Assembly: GCA_910580005.1 (NCBI GenBank)
Contig: CAJTXH010000056.1
Coordinates: forward strand, 1 to 16,861
DNA from: an uncultured Lachnospiraceae bacterium
GTDB taxonomy: Bacteria > Bacillota > Clostridia > Lachnospirales > Lachnospiraceae
Length of the DNA: 16,861 nucleotides
Direction of reading: 5' to 3'
Position numbers and translations under genes: made by a program. The notes beneath the pieces are model-generated. The model was not told the origin of the DNA and did not search any database. It saw nothing but the letters and a program-made list of their open reading frames with translations. Of this stretch, positions 1 to 7,647 are shown piece after piece; position 1 is the stretch's first letter; each line of letters begins with the position of its first letter.

Positions 1-3
1 AAC

Positions 4-60
4 CGTCCGTTTTTACACAAACACAGGATAACTGGAAATTTATGAAACGGACGTGCCTGT
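4..60. repeat. Inverted repeat with pseudoknot-like geometry
   Basis: CGTCCGTTT at 4-12 is perfectly complementary to AAACGGACG at 45-53, nine base pairs with a 32-nt loop. ACAGG at 23-27 inside the loop can pair with CCTGT at 56-60 outside it, which is the arrangement of an H-type pseudoknot. No T-run follows on either strand, so it does not look like a simple terminator. It lies about 35 bases upstream of the likely response-regulator promoter. It could be an RNA element from an upstream gene or a protein-binding site; the function is unknown. Confidence 0.35.
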
Positions 61-93
61 TGCAAAAAAACTCTTACGCCATATCGGTGTATA

Positions 94-102
94 TGTTATA
101 CT
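94..102 (+). promoter_or_regulatory. Extended -10 promoter of the response-regulator gene
   Basis: TGTTATACT at 94-102 combines a TG extension with the -10 hexamer TATACT (97-102), about 40 bases before the ATG at 142. The hexamer 17 bases upstream, TTACGC at 74-79, is a poor -35, which an extended -10 can tolerate. Initiation near 109 would give a leader of about 33 nt. Only the motif is seen; activity is inferred. Confidence 0.45.
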
Positions 103-141
103 ATAGACAGAAAATGAAAAGCAGAAAGGCATATTTTTATA

Positions 142-834
142 ATGTTAAAAAATATAAAACAATCTATCCTTATATTAGAAGATGATGAAGACCTGTCTGA
201 AGGCATACGCCTGTCCCTTGAAAACCCTGGGTTCTGTTTTACATGTTGTAAAACAGTTTCTGAAGCAAGGGATGCCCTGGGGCTGGATAAATTTGACCTT
301 CTTATACTAGATATCAGCCTTCCAGATGGAAATGGGCTTGATTTTTGCAAGGAAATCCGCAGGACTAGCCGTATTCCTGTTATCCTGCTGACTGCAAAAG
401 ATATGGAACTAGACATTGTAAGAGGGCTTGAATGTGGTGCAGATGATTATATTACAAAACCTTTCAGCCTTATGGTACTGCGTGCAAGAATACGTGCACT
501 GTTACGGCGTAATGATAATTTCCAGAAAACAGGATACCAGAATGAAATATTCTGCTTCCAGTTTGATGCAATGGACTTTTATAAAAATGGAAAAGCCGTA
601 GAACTAAGTAAAACAGAACAAAGGATTTTATATACTTTAGTTTCCAATGCAGGGCAAATCCTTACAAGGGAACTTCTTATGGAACGTGTATGGCCTGATG
701 GCACAGAATATGTTGAGGATAACGCCCTTTCTGTAGGCATCCGCCGGTTAAGGGACAAGCTGGAGGATACACCTTCAAAGCCAGAATATATCAAAACAGT
801 CTATGGAAAAGGCTATATATGGGAGAAATTTTAA
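142..834 (+). CDS. OmpR/PhoB-family response regulator
   Basis: A cytoplasmic transcription factor of 230 residues, the normal length for this family. The N-terminal receiver domain (about 8-120) has the acidic pair Asp14-Asp15, the phospho-acceptor Asp57 in LILDISLPDG, Thr84 in LLTAKD and Lys106 in ITKPF, so it should be phosphorylatable. The C-terminal part (about 132-228) is a winged-helix DNA-binding domain ending in the typical VYGKGYIW hairpin. The ribosome site is weak (AAAGG at 125-129). Its stop codon overlaps the kinase start (TAATG), so the two are translationally coupled. By analogy with Bce/Van-type systems it probably activates the downstream ABC transporter through the direct repeats at 1796-1815. 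The signal cannot be told from the sequence. Confidence 0.93.
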   Translation: MLKNIKQSILILEDDEDLSEGIRLSLENPGFCFTCCKTVSEARDALGLDKFDLLILDISLPDGNGLDFCKEIRRTSRIPVILLTAKDMELDIVRGLECGADDYITKPFSLMVLRARIRALLRRNDNFQKTGYQNEIFCFQFDAMDFYKNGKAVELSKTEQRILYTLVSNAGQILTRELLMERVWPDGTEYVEDNALSVGIRRLRDKLEDTPSKPEYIKTVYGKGYIWEKF

Positions 835-1763
835 TGAAACTTGCGGTGTTTGTAATATTAATTGTAATGGCATTTTTATCTGGGGCTCTCCTTGCATTTA
901 TTCTGGCAAGATATTTCCATAATAAAAAAACCAGGGCAATATTTGAAACCATGCTTTTAAAACTTGACATGGTTTTAGGTGGCACGCCTCTTGAAATCTC
1001 ATATGATGAGTCTGTATGGACAGTGGTAGATGAACGCCTGGAAAGGCTTGCTGGTATTTCCCAGGACAGAAGAGAAAAAGCCGCTAGTGAAAGGGATGCT
1101 ATAAAATCACTGGTTTCTGATATTTCACACCAGGTACGCACCCCACTATCAAATATTATGCTTTATTCAGGTCTTTTATATGAAAAAGAGCTGGATATTG
1201 AAACAAGGCTTTTAGCCAGTAAAATACATAAACAGGCTGGAAAGCTTGATTTTTTTATTAAAGAACTTGTTAAATCCTCTTATACAAGCCAGCAGATGGT
1301 TACACTCCATCCTGAAATAACAGAAATAGAAGAAATCATCAATATTTCCTGCCAGGAAACAGAACTTGCTGCTATGAAGAAAAACATTTGTATAGAAAAA
1401 GAGATATCAGTAAATTTATGTTATGCAGATAAAAAATGGAGCATTGAAGCACTTACAAATATTTTAGAAAATGCAATTAAATACTCCCCTGAAAATTCCC
1501 TAGTAAAAATCCAGACTACTACATATGATTCATTTATATGCGTAAGTGTTGAAGATAAAGGAATGGGAATAAATGAAGAAGAGCAGGGGCTTGTTTTTGA
1601 ACGTTTCTACCGCTCCCCAGCAGCGGGAAAAGAACCTGGTTTTGGAATAGGGCTTTATATTGTAAGGGAAGTCCTGTCAAAACAAGGCGGATATGCCAGA
1701 ATTAAACCTGCACCAGAAAAAGGCACTATTGTACAGATGTTTTTTTCACGTTATCCTGCATAA
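834..1763 (+). CDS. Small sensor histidine kinase, one membrane segment
   Basis: This 309-residue kinase is the partner of the regulator just upstream. I chose ATG 834 because it overlaps the regulator stop (TAATG) and has GGGAG at 821-825; an ATG at 819 in the same frame would add only five residues. One hydrophobic segment (about 3-26) is followed directly by cytoplasmic sequence, with no extracellular sensor domain and no clear second membrane helix. The dimerisation box carries His99 in SDISHQVRTPLSN. The ATPase domain shows Asn213 in ILENAIKYSP, the G1 box EDKGMGI and the G2 box GFGIGLYIV. With so little outside the membrane it probably senses within the membrane or through the partner transporter, as Bce-type kinases do. 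That comparison is inference. Confidence 0.9.
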   Translation: MKLAVFVILIVMAFLSGALLAFILARYFHNKKTRAIFETMLLKLDMVLGGTPLEISYDESVWTVVDERLERLAGISQDRREKAASERDAIKSLVSDISHQVRTPLSNIMLYSGLLYEKELDIETRLLASKIHKQAGKLDFFIKELVKSSYTSQQMVTLHPEITEIEEIINISCQETELAAMKKNICIEKEISVNLCYADKKWSIEALTNILENAIKYSPENSLVKIQTTTYDSFICVSVEDKGMGINEEEQGLVFERFYRSPAAGKEPGFGIGLYIVREVLSKQGGYARIKPAPEKGTIVQMFFSRYPA

Positions 1764-1773
1764 AACTGCAAAT

Positions 1774-1827
1774 CTGTCAAAACTGTCACTTTTAGGAAAG
1801 ATTTGAGAAAGATTTTTCTGTTATGCT
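1774..1827 (+). promoter_or_regulatory. Probable regulator-binding direct repeats and promoter of the ABC operon
   Basis: GAAAGATTT occurs at 1796-1804 and again at 1807-1815, an exact 9-bp repeat with an 11-bp period, one helical turn. Upstream, CTGTCA occurs at 1774-1779 and 1783-1788. TATGCT at 1822-1827 is a plausible -10 without a good -35, so the repeats sit over the -35 zone. OmpR-family regulators usually bind such head-to-tail repeats and replace -35 recognition. Likely meaning: the upstream two-component system activates the transporter from here. The repeats are seen; binding is inferred. Confidence 0.55.
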
Positions 1828-1860
1828 CTTCCTGTCTAAAAAATATTAAGGAGGCCACAT

Positions 1861-2559
1861 ATGGATATACTAGAAACCAGGAACTTAAAGAAATACTATA
1901 AGACAGGAAATAACGGAATAGTTGTAAAAGCACTGGATGGAATAGACCTTTCCATTAAAAAAGGGGAATTTCTTTCAATTACAGGAACTTCTGGCAGTGG
2001 CAAGACAACACTGCTACATATGCTTGGAGGGCTTGACACACCAACATCAGGCAGTATTTATGTTGATGGAAAAGATATTTCAAATATGGACAAAGATGAA
2101 CTTGCTATATTCCGCAGACGCAAAATTGGATTTGTATTCCAGAATTACAATCTGCTCCCACTTATGAATGTATATGAAAATATTGTACTGCCTGTCAGGC
2201 TGGATGGAATACGCCCAGATAAAATATTTGTGGATAAAATTATTAATTCCCTTGGCTTAACTGATAAAAAATATTCTATGCCCTGCCAGCTTTCAGGAGG
2301 ACAGCAGCAGCGTGTTGCATTGGCAAGGGCACTAGCAGCAAAACCATCTATAATACTTGCTGATGAACCAACTGGCAATCTTGACAGCCGTACAAGCTTA
2401 GATGTGCTAGGGCTTATAAAAACATGTGCCGCACAGTTTAGCCAGACAATAGCCATGATTACGCACAATGAAGAAATTGCCCAGATGGCAGGCAGGATTA
2501 TACGCCTTGAAGATGGCAGGATTTATGGAGGTGGCCGTACTTATGATGAAAGTAAATAA
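1861..2559 (+). CDS. ABC transporter ATP-binding protein (MacB/LolD/BceA type)
   Basis: A 232-residue nucleotide-binding subunit that powers the permease encoded next. It has Walker A GTSGSGKTT (42-50), a Q-loop in FVFQNYNLLP, the signature LSGGQQQR starting at Leu144, Walker B ILADEP with Asp168 and Glu169, the D-loop GNLD and the switch His202 in MITHNEE. All catalytic residues are intact. The ATG has a strong AAGGAGG site at 1848-1854. It overlaps the permease gene by 17 bases. Family members work with FtsX-type permeases in mechanotransmission, export of or protection from peptide antibiotics, or lipoprotein handling. The adjacent two-component pair favours an antimicrobial-response role. 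The substrate is unknown. Confidence 0.93.
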   Translation: MDILETRNLKKYYKTGNNGIVVKALDGIDLSIKKGEFLSITGTSGSGKTTLLHMLGGLDTPTSGSIYVDGKDISNMDKDELAIFRRRKIGFVFQNYNLLPLMNVYENIVLPVRLDGIRPDKIFVDKIINSLGLTDKKYSMPCQLSGGQQQRVALARALAAKPSIILADEPTGNLDSRTSLDVLGLIKTCAAQFSQTIAMITHNEEIAQMAGRIIRLEDGRIYGGGRTYDESK

Positions 2560-5050
2560 TAAACCAGTTATAAATGAAATAGCCTTAACTACTTATAAGG
2601 CAAATAAAAAAAGAAACCTGCTTATAATTTTTGCAATTTCCCTAAGCACATTTTTAATTGCCTCTATAATTTCTATTGGCACAAGCTACTGGAAAACTAC
2701 AATGGAACGCCAGCTTTACACATCTGGCATGGACTATGATATTGCATTAACAGAGCCAGAAGATGCCCAGATTAAAAAAGCCCGTTCCATAGAAGAAATC
2801 AAATATGCAGGGCTTCTTGTAAAATGTGCGGTTATTGAAAAATACAAACAGAAAATGCTTGATAAAACAAGGCTTTATTGGGCAGACAATACTTGTTTTG
2901 ACAAAATGGTACTGCCTGCACTTGAAACATTTACAGGCAGTTATCCAGAAAAAGAAAACGAAATCCTGCTTTCTTCCAGAACCCTTGAAAATATGGGTAT
3001 CAAAAAACCATATAAAGGCATGGGGCTTAAATTATCTTATTATACTTTAGAAGAAGGTACAGATGAAGAAATATTAGAAAGAGAATTTACACTTTGTGGC
3101 TGGTATACTGATTATACCGGAAAAAGCAAGGGATATATTTCAGAAAAATTTTATAAAAAATCTAATGTAAAACCAACAGATTTTACACAGGGCTCATTAA
3201 AAATTAAACTTAAACAGCCACTGTATACTGAAAAAGATATACTAGCATTACAGAATACATTAAGCCTTAGTAACCGCCAGATAATTGAAGCTGATGCAGA
3301 CATAATCTCCTATTTCATTAAAATAACGGCCGGCCTGGCTGGAATACTATTTATGGTTTTTGCAAGCAGCTATCTTTTTATCTATAATACTTTATACATT
3401 TCTGTAAGTAAAGATATAAGGTATTATGGACAGCTTAAAACTATTGGGATGACATCAGTCCAGTTAAAAAGATTAATCAACAGGCAGGCTTGCTGGAATG
3501 CGCTTGCCGGAATACCCACAGGGCTTGCTGTTGCAATTATACTTTCTAAAATTATTATCCCAGAAGTAATAGGCATTATAGATTATTCATTTAATAAAAA
3601 CAATACTGTACCTGTAAATATATGGACATTCCTAATAGCTGGCATATTTGCAATGGCAGTCAATAAAGCCAGCAGCCATAAACCAGCCAGGATTGCTGCC
3701 GGCTGCTCCCCTGTTGAAGCACTAAATTATACTGGTATTTCTGTAAAACAAAAATACAGGAAACGTGAAAGTACCAGTATCTTTTCAATGGCAATGCAAA
3801 ATATATTCCGCAATAAAAAACAGGCATTTATAATTTTTCTTTCATTTGTAACTGCAATATCTGTGTATCTCTGTACTTCAATATATATAAGGGCAAATGA
3901 TGCAAAGTATATTTTGAATGAAGTACTGGATTATGATATACGTTTCCAGAATGAAACAACACTTGAGGAAGAAAAACCACTATTTACAAAAGAAAAAATT
4001 AAACAACTGGAAAATTTGCCAGGAATAAAATCTGTAAGGACTGTTAGTTCTAAAGAAGTAGTTATTCCATACCAGGAAGAAACATTTGGCAAATATTTTA
4101 AGGAATTATATTCTACAAGATATTTTCCTTCTAAAAGTTATAAAAGTGACATGGAAGAATATAAGAAAAACCCTGAAAACGGTTTTTTCACCTCACGTTT
4201 TATAGGTATTGACGAAGCTGGATTTGAATGTCTAAATAAGAGTGTTGGAAATATATTAGATAAAAATGACTTTGAAGCTGGCAAGACTACTGTAACAATC
4301 AGGACATTTACAGAAGGGGACAGTGGAATGACAGGAAAAACAGTAAATTTCCGGCTTCCTGGAGGATTAAACCCCGAAAAAGAATATTCTATTAAAATAG
4401 CGGCCGTTGCCAGCCAGAACTCTAATCCTGCATTTTTTGCGGGAGGAATTGCACCAGAAATGATTGTCAGTGAAAAGTTTGCAGAAAAACTTTTGGGCAA
4501 AACATATATTGAAGCTGTAATGGCAGAATATAAAGAACCTTATAATAAAGAAACAGAAAAAACAGCTATATCTGTTTTTGATGGGATAAATGAAATCAGC
4601 AACGAATCCCGGCTGCGTAATTATAATGAAATGAAAACTACTGAAAATAAAACTAAAGTGCTTGGCAACAGCATAAGCATTATTATGGCAATACTTGCAA
4701 TATTTAACTATCTGGATATGATGGCATCTAATGTGCATAGCCGTTCTAATGAAATAGCAACTCTTGAAAGCATTGGGATGACTTCAAAACAAGTTAAAAG
4801 AATGCTTGGTACAGAAGGCTTAGGTTACTCTTTTATATCTGTTATTGTTTCACTGGCAGCAGGCATCCCTTTAAGTTATGCTGTTTTTAATGCCATAAAC
4901 CTTTATGCAGGGGTTTATTATTCTATTCCCTGGGGAAGAAATATTGCATTCTTTGTAATAATTACTACTATATGTGTAGCAGCACCTATCATTGTGTACC
5001 AGAAAACACAAAACCAGAACCTAACCAGCCGTATGGGAGAAAACTTCTAA
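2543..5050 (+). CDS. FtsX-type ABC permease with two homologous halves
   Basis: This membrane protein of about 835 residues pairs with the preceding ATPase. The reading frame is open further upstream, but ATG 2543 (or the adjacent ATG 2546) lies after GGAGGTGG at 2527-2534 and fits the overlap with the ATPase gene. Predicted topology: helix 1 (about 26-48), external domain (about 49-255), helices 2-4 (about 257-280, 316-339, 360-378), helix 5 (about 426-448), second external domain (about 449-705), helices 6-8 (about 706-730, 761-783, 800-820). Each half has the same cytoplasmic motif, KTIGMTSVQLKRL and ESIGMTSKQVKRM, as expected from a tandem FtsX duplication. This differs from BceB, which has ten helices and one large loop. 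The large external domains suggest interaction with an extracytoplasmic ligand. Confidence 0.9.
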   Translation: MMKVNNKPVINEIALTTYKANKKRNLLIIFAISLSTFLIASIISIGTSYWKTTMERQLYTSGMDYDIALTEPEDAQIKKARSIEEIKYAGLLVKCAVIEKYKQKMLDKTRLYWADNTCFDKMVLPALETFTGSYPEKENEILLSSRTLENMGIKKPYKGMGLKLSYYTLEEGTDEEILEREFTLCGWYTDYTGKSKGYISEKFYKKSNVKPTDFTQGSLKIKLKQPLYTEKDILALQNTLSLSNRQIIEADADIISYFIKITAGLAGILFMVFASSYLFIYNTLYISVSKDIRYYGQLKTIGMTSVQLKRLINRQACWNALAGIPTGLAVAIILSKIIIPEVIGIIDYSFNKNNTVPVNIWTFLIAGIFAMAVNKASSHKPARIAAGCSPVEALNYTGISVKQKYRKRESTSIFSMAMQNIFRNKKQAFIIFLSFVTAISVYLCTSIYIRANDAKYILNEVLDYDIRFQNETTLEEEKPLFTKEKIKQLENLPGIKSVRTVSSKEVVIPYQEETFGKYFKELYSTRYFPSKSYKSDMEEYKKNPENGFFTSRFIGIDEAGFECLNKSVGNILDKNDFEAGKTTVTIRTFTEGDSGMTGKTVNFRLPGGLNPEKEYSIKIAAVASQNSNPAFFAGGIAPEMIVSEKFAEKLLGKTYIEAVMAEYKEPYNKETEKTAISVFDGINEISNESRLRNYNEMKTTENKTKVLGNSISIIMAILAIFNYLDMMASNVHSRSNEIATLESIGMTSKQVKRMLGTEGLGYSFISVIVSLAAGIPLSYAVFNAINLYAGVYYSIPWGRNIAFFVIITTICVAAPIIVYQKTQNQNLTSRMGENF

Positions 5051-5092
5051 AAAGAAAAACTCCTGCTTATACTTCCAATATATAAGCAGGAG
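5051..5092 (-). terminator. Factor-independent terminator of the FliD-like gene
   Basis: CTCCTGCTTATA at 5060-5071 pairs perfectly with TATAAGCAGGAG at 5081-5092, a 12-bp stem with a 9-nt loop. On the minus strand the stem is followed by a T-rich tail (complement of the A-run at 5049-5059), so it terminates leftward transcription from the FliD-like gene. Its stop codon is about 80 bases away. On the plus strand the same hairpin begins 10 bases after the permease stop but lacks a T-tail, so it may only slow or protect that transcript. Confidence 0.8.
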
Positions 5093-5170
5093 GATAAAAT
5101 TATTATAAGAACACCTTTAATTACCAGATATAACTTGTACTTTACATATTTTACACTAATTGTTAATGTT

Positions 5171-5974
5171 TTACATATACCCGTTAATGGAATTAAAGCC
5201 TGTTGAACCAAGCATAGAATAAGAGCCATTATATGTATATGATGAACCATGTGTATTTGCATATGCTGTACTGTTTGCCAGGCGTCCGCTTGCTGAAGCC
5301 CTTGCTGAAACTGATGAACCATATGAGCCGCTTCCAGCAAATAATGAATTAATTGTAGTTGCTTTTGCCTGGCCAAGCTTTGTTTCATCAAGTTTTAACT
5401 TATTATCATCACCTATTGTAATGCCTATATCAGCAAGAAGCCCTGCATTTTTCTTTGTATTCTTGATTACATCAAGAGTCTTTCCTAATATGCTTGTAGA
5501 ATTTAACTTGCCCGATGACTCAACAAATGAATTATAGGATTCAACAAACTTCTTAACAGCACTGTTTATTTTTTCTGTATCATAAACCGCCTCACCTTTT
5601 TCACCAAGGATTTTGTTGCCACTGTCATCTGTCTTATTTTTGTATAATGACCTGTTCCCAAGTTCTTTAAGTGCATCCACAAGTTTTGTAGCATCAGATG
5701 AAACAGTCTGGAGGCTTCCAGCAGAATCCTTTGCTGCACTTGCCTTTGCAGTAGTAGTTCCCTTTCCTGCTTTATCATCATTTTCCTTTATTGTTGAATA
5801 ATATGAATTCAAAAGTTTTTTATAAGCACCACTTTTTATAAGCGACATGTCACCTATAACACTGCTGCCGCCCCCAAAAAGACCTGCTGCATTGTTCTTA
5901 TTGCTTGAACCTGATGTATTAAAAAACATGCTGTAAAAATCATTGTTTGAACCAGATACTGAAAAAACTGACAT
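5171..5974 (-). CDS. Short FliD-like (flagellar cap-related) protein
   Basis: A 267-residue protein. I chose ATG 5974 because AAAGGAG ends eight bases before it; a GTG at 5983 in the same frame overlaps that ribosome site. The first 42 residues are rich in Ser, Asn and Gly. A short conserved-looking patch, SLIKSGAYKKLLNSYYS, lies at 44-60, then a low-complexity linker. Residues about 134-212 resemble the C-terminal domain of FliD: a helix with KKFVESYNSFVES (141-153), then LLADIGIT at 179-186, a KLKLDETKL strand-helix unit, and NSLF. The tail is Ser/Gly/Tyr-rich. FliD itself is much longer and has an N-terminal polymerisation region that is absent here. There is no Sec signal peptide; export through the flagellar apparatus is plausible. 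The sigma-28-like promoter supports a late flagellar role. The exact function is unknown. Confidence 0.72.
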   Translation of the reverse strand: MSVFSVSGSNNDFYSMFFNTSGSSNKNNAAGLFGGGSSVIGDMSLIKSGAYKKLLNSYYSTIKENDDKAGKGTTTAKASAAKDSAGSLQTVSSDATKLVDALKELGNRSLYKNKTDDSGNKILGEKGEAVYDTEKINSAVKKFVESYNSFVESSGKLNSTSILGKTLDVIKNTKKNAGLLADIGITIGDDNKLKLDETKLGQAKATTINSLFAGSGSYGSSVSARASASGRLANSTAYANTHGSSYTYNGSYSMLGSTGFNSINGYM

Positions 5975-5982
5975 AATACTCA

Positions 5983-6052
5983 CTCCTTTACATTAAAATT
6001 CCAGTTGCATAAACCACTCTGCCATGTGTAACTGGAAATTTCCATTTCCAGT
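5983..6052 (-). promoter_or_regulatory. Structured leader with GGA-loop hairpin (candidate CsrA site)
   Basis: On the minus strand, 6052-6031 forms a perfect 9-bp hairpin (ACTGGAAAT paired with ATTTCCAGT) whose four-base loop is GGAA. Further GGA triplets occur in the leader, including one in the ribosome site AAAGGAG (5989-5983). The 3' arm of the hairpin can instead pair with AACTGGAAT just downstream (around 6007-5999), giving a competing fold. CsrA binds GGA in hairpin loops and at ribosome sites, as in the hag leader of Bacillus subtilis. Seen: the stem, loop and GGA sites. Inferred: CsrA control; no csrA or fliW gene is in the window. Confidence 0.45.
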
Positions 6053-6069
6053 CCACTTTCCTATATATT

Positions 6070-6096
6070 ATATCGAAAGATATTTAAAATAATTAA
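6070..6096 (-). promoter_or_regulatory. Sigma-28-like promoter of the FliD-like gene
   Basis: Reading the minus strand, TTAA (6096-6093), a 15-base spacer, then TTCGATAT (6077-6070). The flagellar sigma factor (FliA/SigD) consensus is TAAA, 15 bases, GCCGATAA or close variants, so the spacing is exact and six of eight -10 positions match GCCGATAT. Initiation near 6062 would place the start just before the leader hairpin. A TATAAT overlaps the element, but no -35 for the main sigma factor is found at the right distance. Confidence 0.5.
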
Positions 6097-6162
6097 CTGC
6101 TTTTTCCAAATTTTTGTTACAAATTATCACACTAGTTTCTCCTTTCCCAGAGTTGCAAAGAA

Positions 6163-6191
6163 TTGTAAAAAAATACTAATGGTGATATAAT
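6163..6191 (+). promoter_or_regulatory. Strong housekeeping promoter of the alpha-galactosidase gene
   Basis: TTGTAA (6163-6168), a 17-base spacer and TATAAT (6186-6191), with a TG extension at 6183-6184. This is close to the sigma-70/SigA consensus and should be strong. Initiation near 6198 gives a leader of about 50 nt. A small inverted repeat, TGCAC at 6219-6223 with GTGCA at 6231-6235, lies in that leader next to the ribosome site and may modulate expression. No cre-like operator was recognised. Confidence 0.75.
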
Positions 6192-6250
6192 TGTTGCACT
6201 ATTAAAAAATTAAAGTTATGCACTGTTAATGTGCAGGATTGGAGGATATT

Positions 6251-7513
6251 ATGGATAAGTCCAGAGCCCCGCTTGGATGGAACAGCTGGGACTGTTATGG
6301 TGCTGCTGTTGACGAGGATACTGTCAGGAAAAATGCAGATTTTATGGCAAAACACCTTAAAGAATACGGATGGGAATATATTGTTGTTGATATCCAGTGG
6401 TATGAACCTTCTGCCAAAAACCATGAATACAATAATTTCACAAACCTTTGCATGGATGAATATTCAAGGCTTATACCAGCAGAAAACCGTTTCCCTTCTT
6501 CTGCCAGTGGTAAAGGCTTTACAGAACTTGCCTCATATGTACACTCACTTGGGCTTAAATTTGGAATACATATTATGCGCGGCATACCACGCCAGGCTGT
6601 ACATACTAATTCAAAAATTAAAGGAAGCCAGAAGACTGCACGTGATATTGCCAAAATGTCAAGTATCTGCACATGGAATACTGATATGTATGGTGTTGAC
6701 CCCTCAAAAGAAGGCGCAAAAGAATATTATGACAGCATTTTTGAACTATATGCATCATGGGGTGTTGATTTTATAAAATGTGATGATATTGCAAGGGAAC
6801 TTCCCCATGAGGAAACAGAACTTGTGCTTCTAAGCAATTCACTTAAAAACTGTGGCAGGGATATGGTACTAAGCCTCTCACCAGGGCCTGCGCTTCTTGA
6901 AAAAGCTGAGCTTTATAAACAGTTTTCTAATATGTGGCGCATTACAGATGATTTCTGGGATAAATGGGATGCCCTTTATGATATGTTTTCACGTGCTGAA
7001 AAATGGTGTACACACTCTGGCGCCGGGCACTGGCCAGATGCCGATATGCTGCCTATAGGTCCTATACGCCAGGATTATGATAAATCTGACTGTACAAAGT
7101 TTACAAAAGATGAACAAATTACTATGCTTACATTATGGTCAATTTTCCGTTCACCACTTATGATAGGCGGTGAAATGACAAAATTTGATGATTTTACAAT
7201 GGGGCTTATTACTAATAAAGAAATATTAAAAATGCATAAAAACTCACGTAACTCACACCAGGTCTGGAAAAAAGAAATTAATGGTACAGAACATATCTTA
7301 TGGACAAGTACAGATTGTGAGGGCGGACTATATATTGCAATATTTAATACAGGCAGAAGCGGCAGCAATATTACACTAAATTTTGAAGATATAGAAATAA
7401 ATACTGCTGATGTACTTGAATTGTGGAGTGGTGAAGAAATTGCAAAGGCTGTTTCCTCAATAGATATAAAATTGCCTGCACATGGTGCAAAAGCTTACCA
7501 TCTAGAATATTAA
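6251..7513 (+). CDS. Glycoside hydrolase family 27 enzyme, probable alpha-galactosidase
   Basis: A 420-residue cytoplasmic enzyme without a signal peptide, expected to cleave terminal alpha-galactosyl residues from imported oligosaccharides such as melibiose or raffinose-type sugars. The N-terminal barrel opens with the GH27 hallmark APLGWNSWD (6-14). The catalytic nucleophile is Asp178 in DFIKCDD, matching the family motif KxD. The acid/base is Asp234 in WRITDD, matching WRxxxD. PDADMLPIGP is another family signature. A C-terminal beta domain follows from about 330. ATG 6251 follows GGAGG (6241-6245); a TTG at 6239 in the same frame is not needed. No sugar transporter or regulator is adjacent, so uptake must be encoded elsewhere. 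Family members also include alpha-N-acetylgalactosaminidases and beta-L-arabinopyranosidases, so the exact sugar is less certain than the family. Confidence 0.88.
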   Translation: MDKSRAPLGWNSWDCYGAAVDEDTVRKNADFMAKHLKEYGWEYIVVDIQWYEPSAKNHEYNNFTNLCMDEYSRLIPAENRFPSSASGKGFTELASYVHSLGLKFGIHIMRGIPRQAVHTNSKIKGSQKTARDIAKMSSICTWNTDMYGVDPSKEGAKEYYDSIFELYASWGVDFIKCDDIARELPHEETELVLLSNSLKNCGRDMVLSLSPGPALLEKAELYKQFSNMWRITDDFWDKWDALYDMFSRAEKWCTHSGAGHWPDADMLPIGPIRQDYDKSDCTKFTKDEQITMLTLWSIFRSPLMIGGEMTKFDDFTMGLITNKEILKMHKNSRNSHQVWKKEINGTEHILWTSTDCEGGLYIAIFNTGRSGSNITLNFEDIEINTADVLELWSGEEIAKAVSSIDIKLPAHGAKAYHLEY

Positions 7514-7572
7514 TATTATAAAAATAACCAGCCAAAATGTAACCAACAAATATTGAATTATCTTACATCTAT

Positions 7573-7600
7573 TAATACTGGTACTTATTTCCGCCGATAT
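7573..7600 (+). promoter_or_regulatory. Sigma-28-like promoter of the coiled-coil gene
   Basis: GCCGATAT at 7593-7600 matches the flagellar sigma-factor -10 consensus at seven or eight positions depending on the reference. TAAT at 7573-7576, 16 bases upstream, is a reasonable -35. Initiation near 7608 gives a leader of about 40 nt containing the strong AAAGGGG ribosome site (7632-7638). The rest of the intergenic stretch 7514-7647 holds no convincing terminator for the alpha-galactosidase gene. Confidence 0.65.
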
Positions 7601-7647
7601 AACTTATACAATTAATTAAAGACAGCTATGGAAAGGGGTGCAATACT

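Noticed and set aside
29..41. TAACTGGAAATTT shared exactly with 6029-6041
   Set aside because: A 13-base AT-rich match between two places in a 17-kb window is expected by chance.
4138..4738. Overlapping minus-strand open frames inside the permease gene
   Set aside because: They are antisense to a well-supported gene, lack ribosome sites and show low-complexity translations.
6134..6156. Minus-strand AAAGGAG followed by GTG
   Set aside because: The GTG is followed at once by a TGA stop, so no protein can be made from it.
6231..6776. Plus-strand frame of 181 codons overlapping the alpha-galactosidase start
   Set aside because: It is out of frame with the GH27 gene, whose motifs are unambiguous, and its product resembles nothing known.
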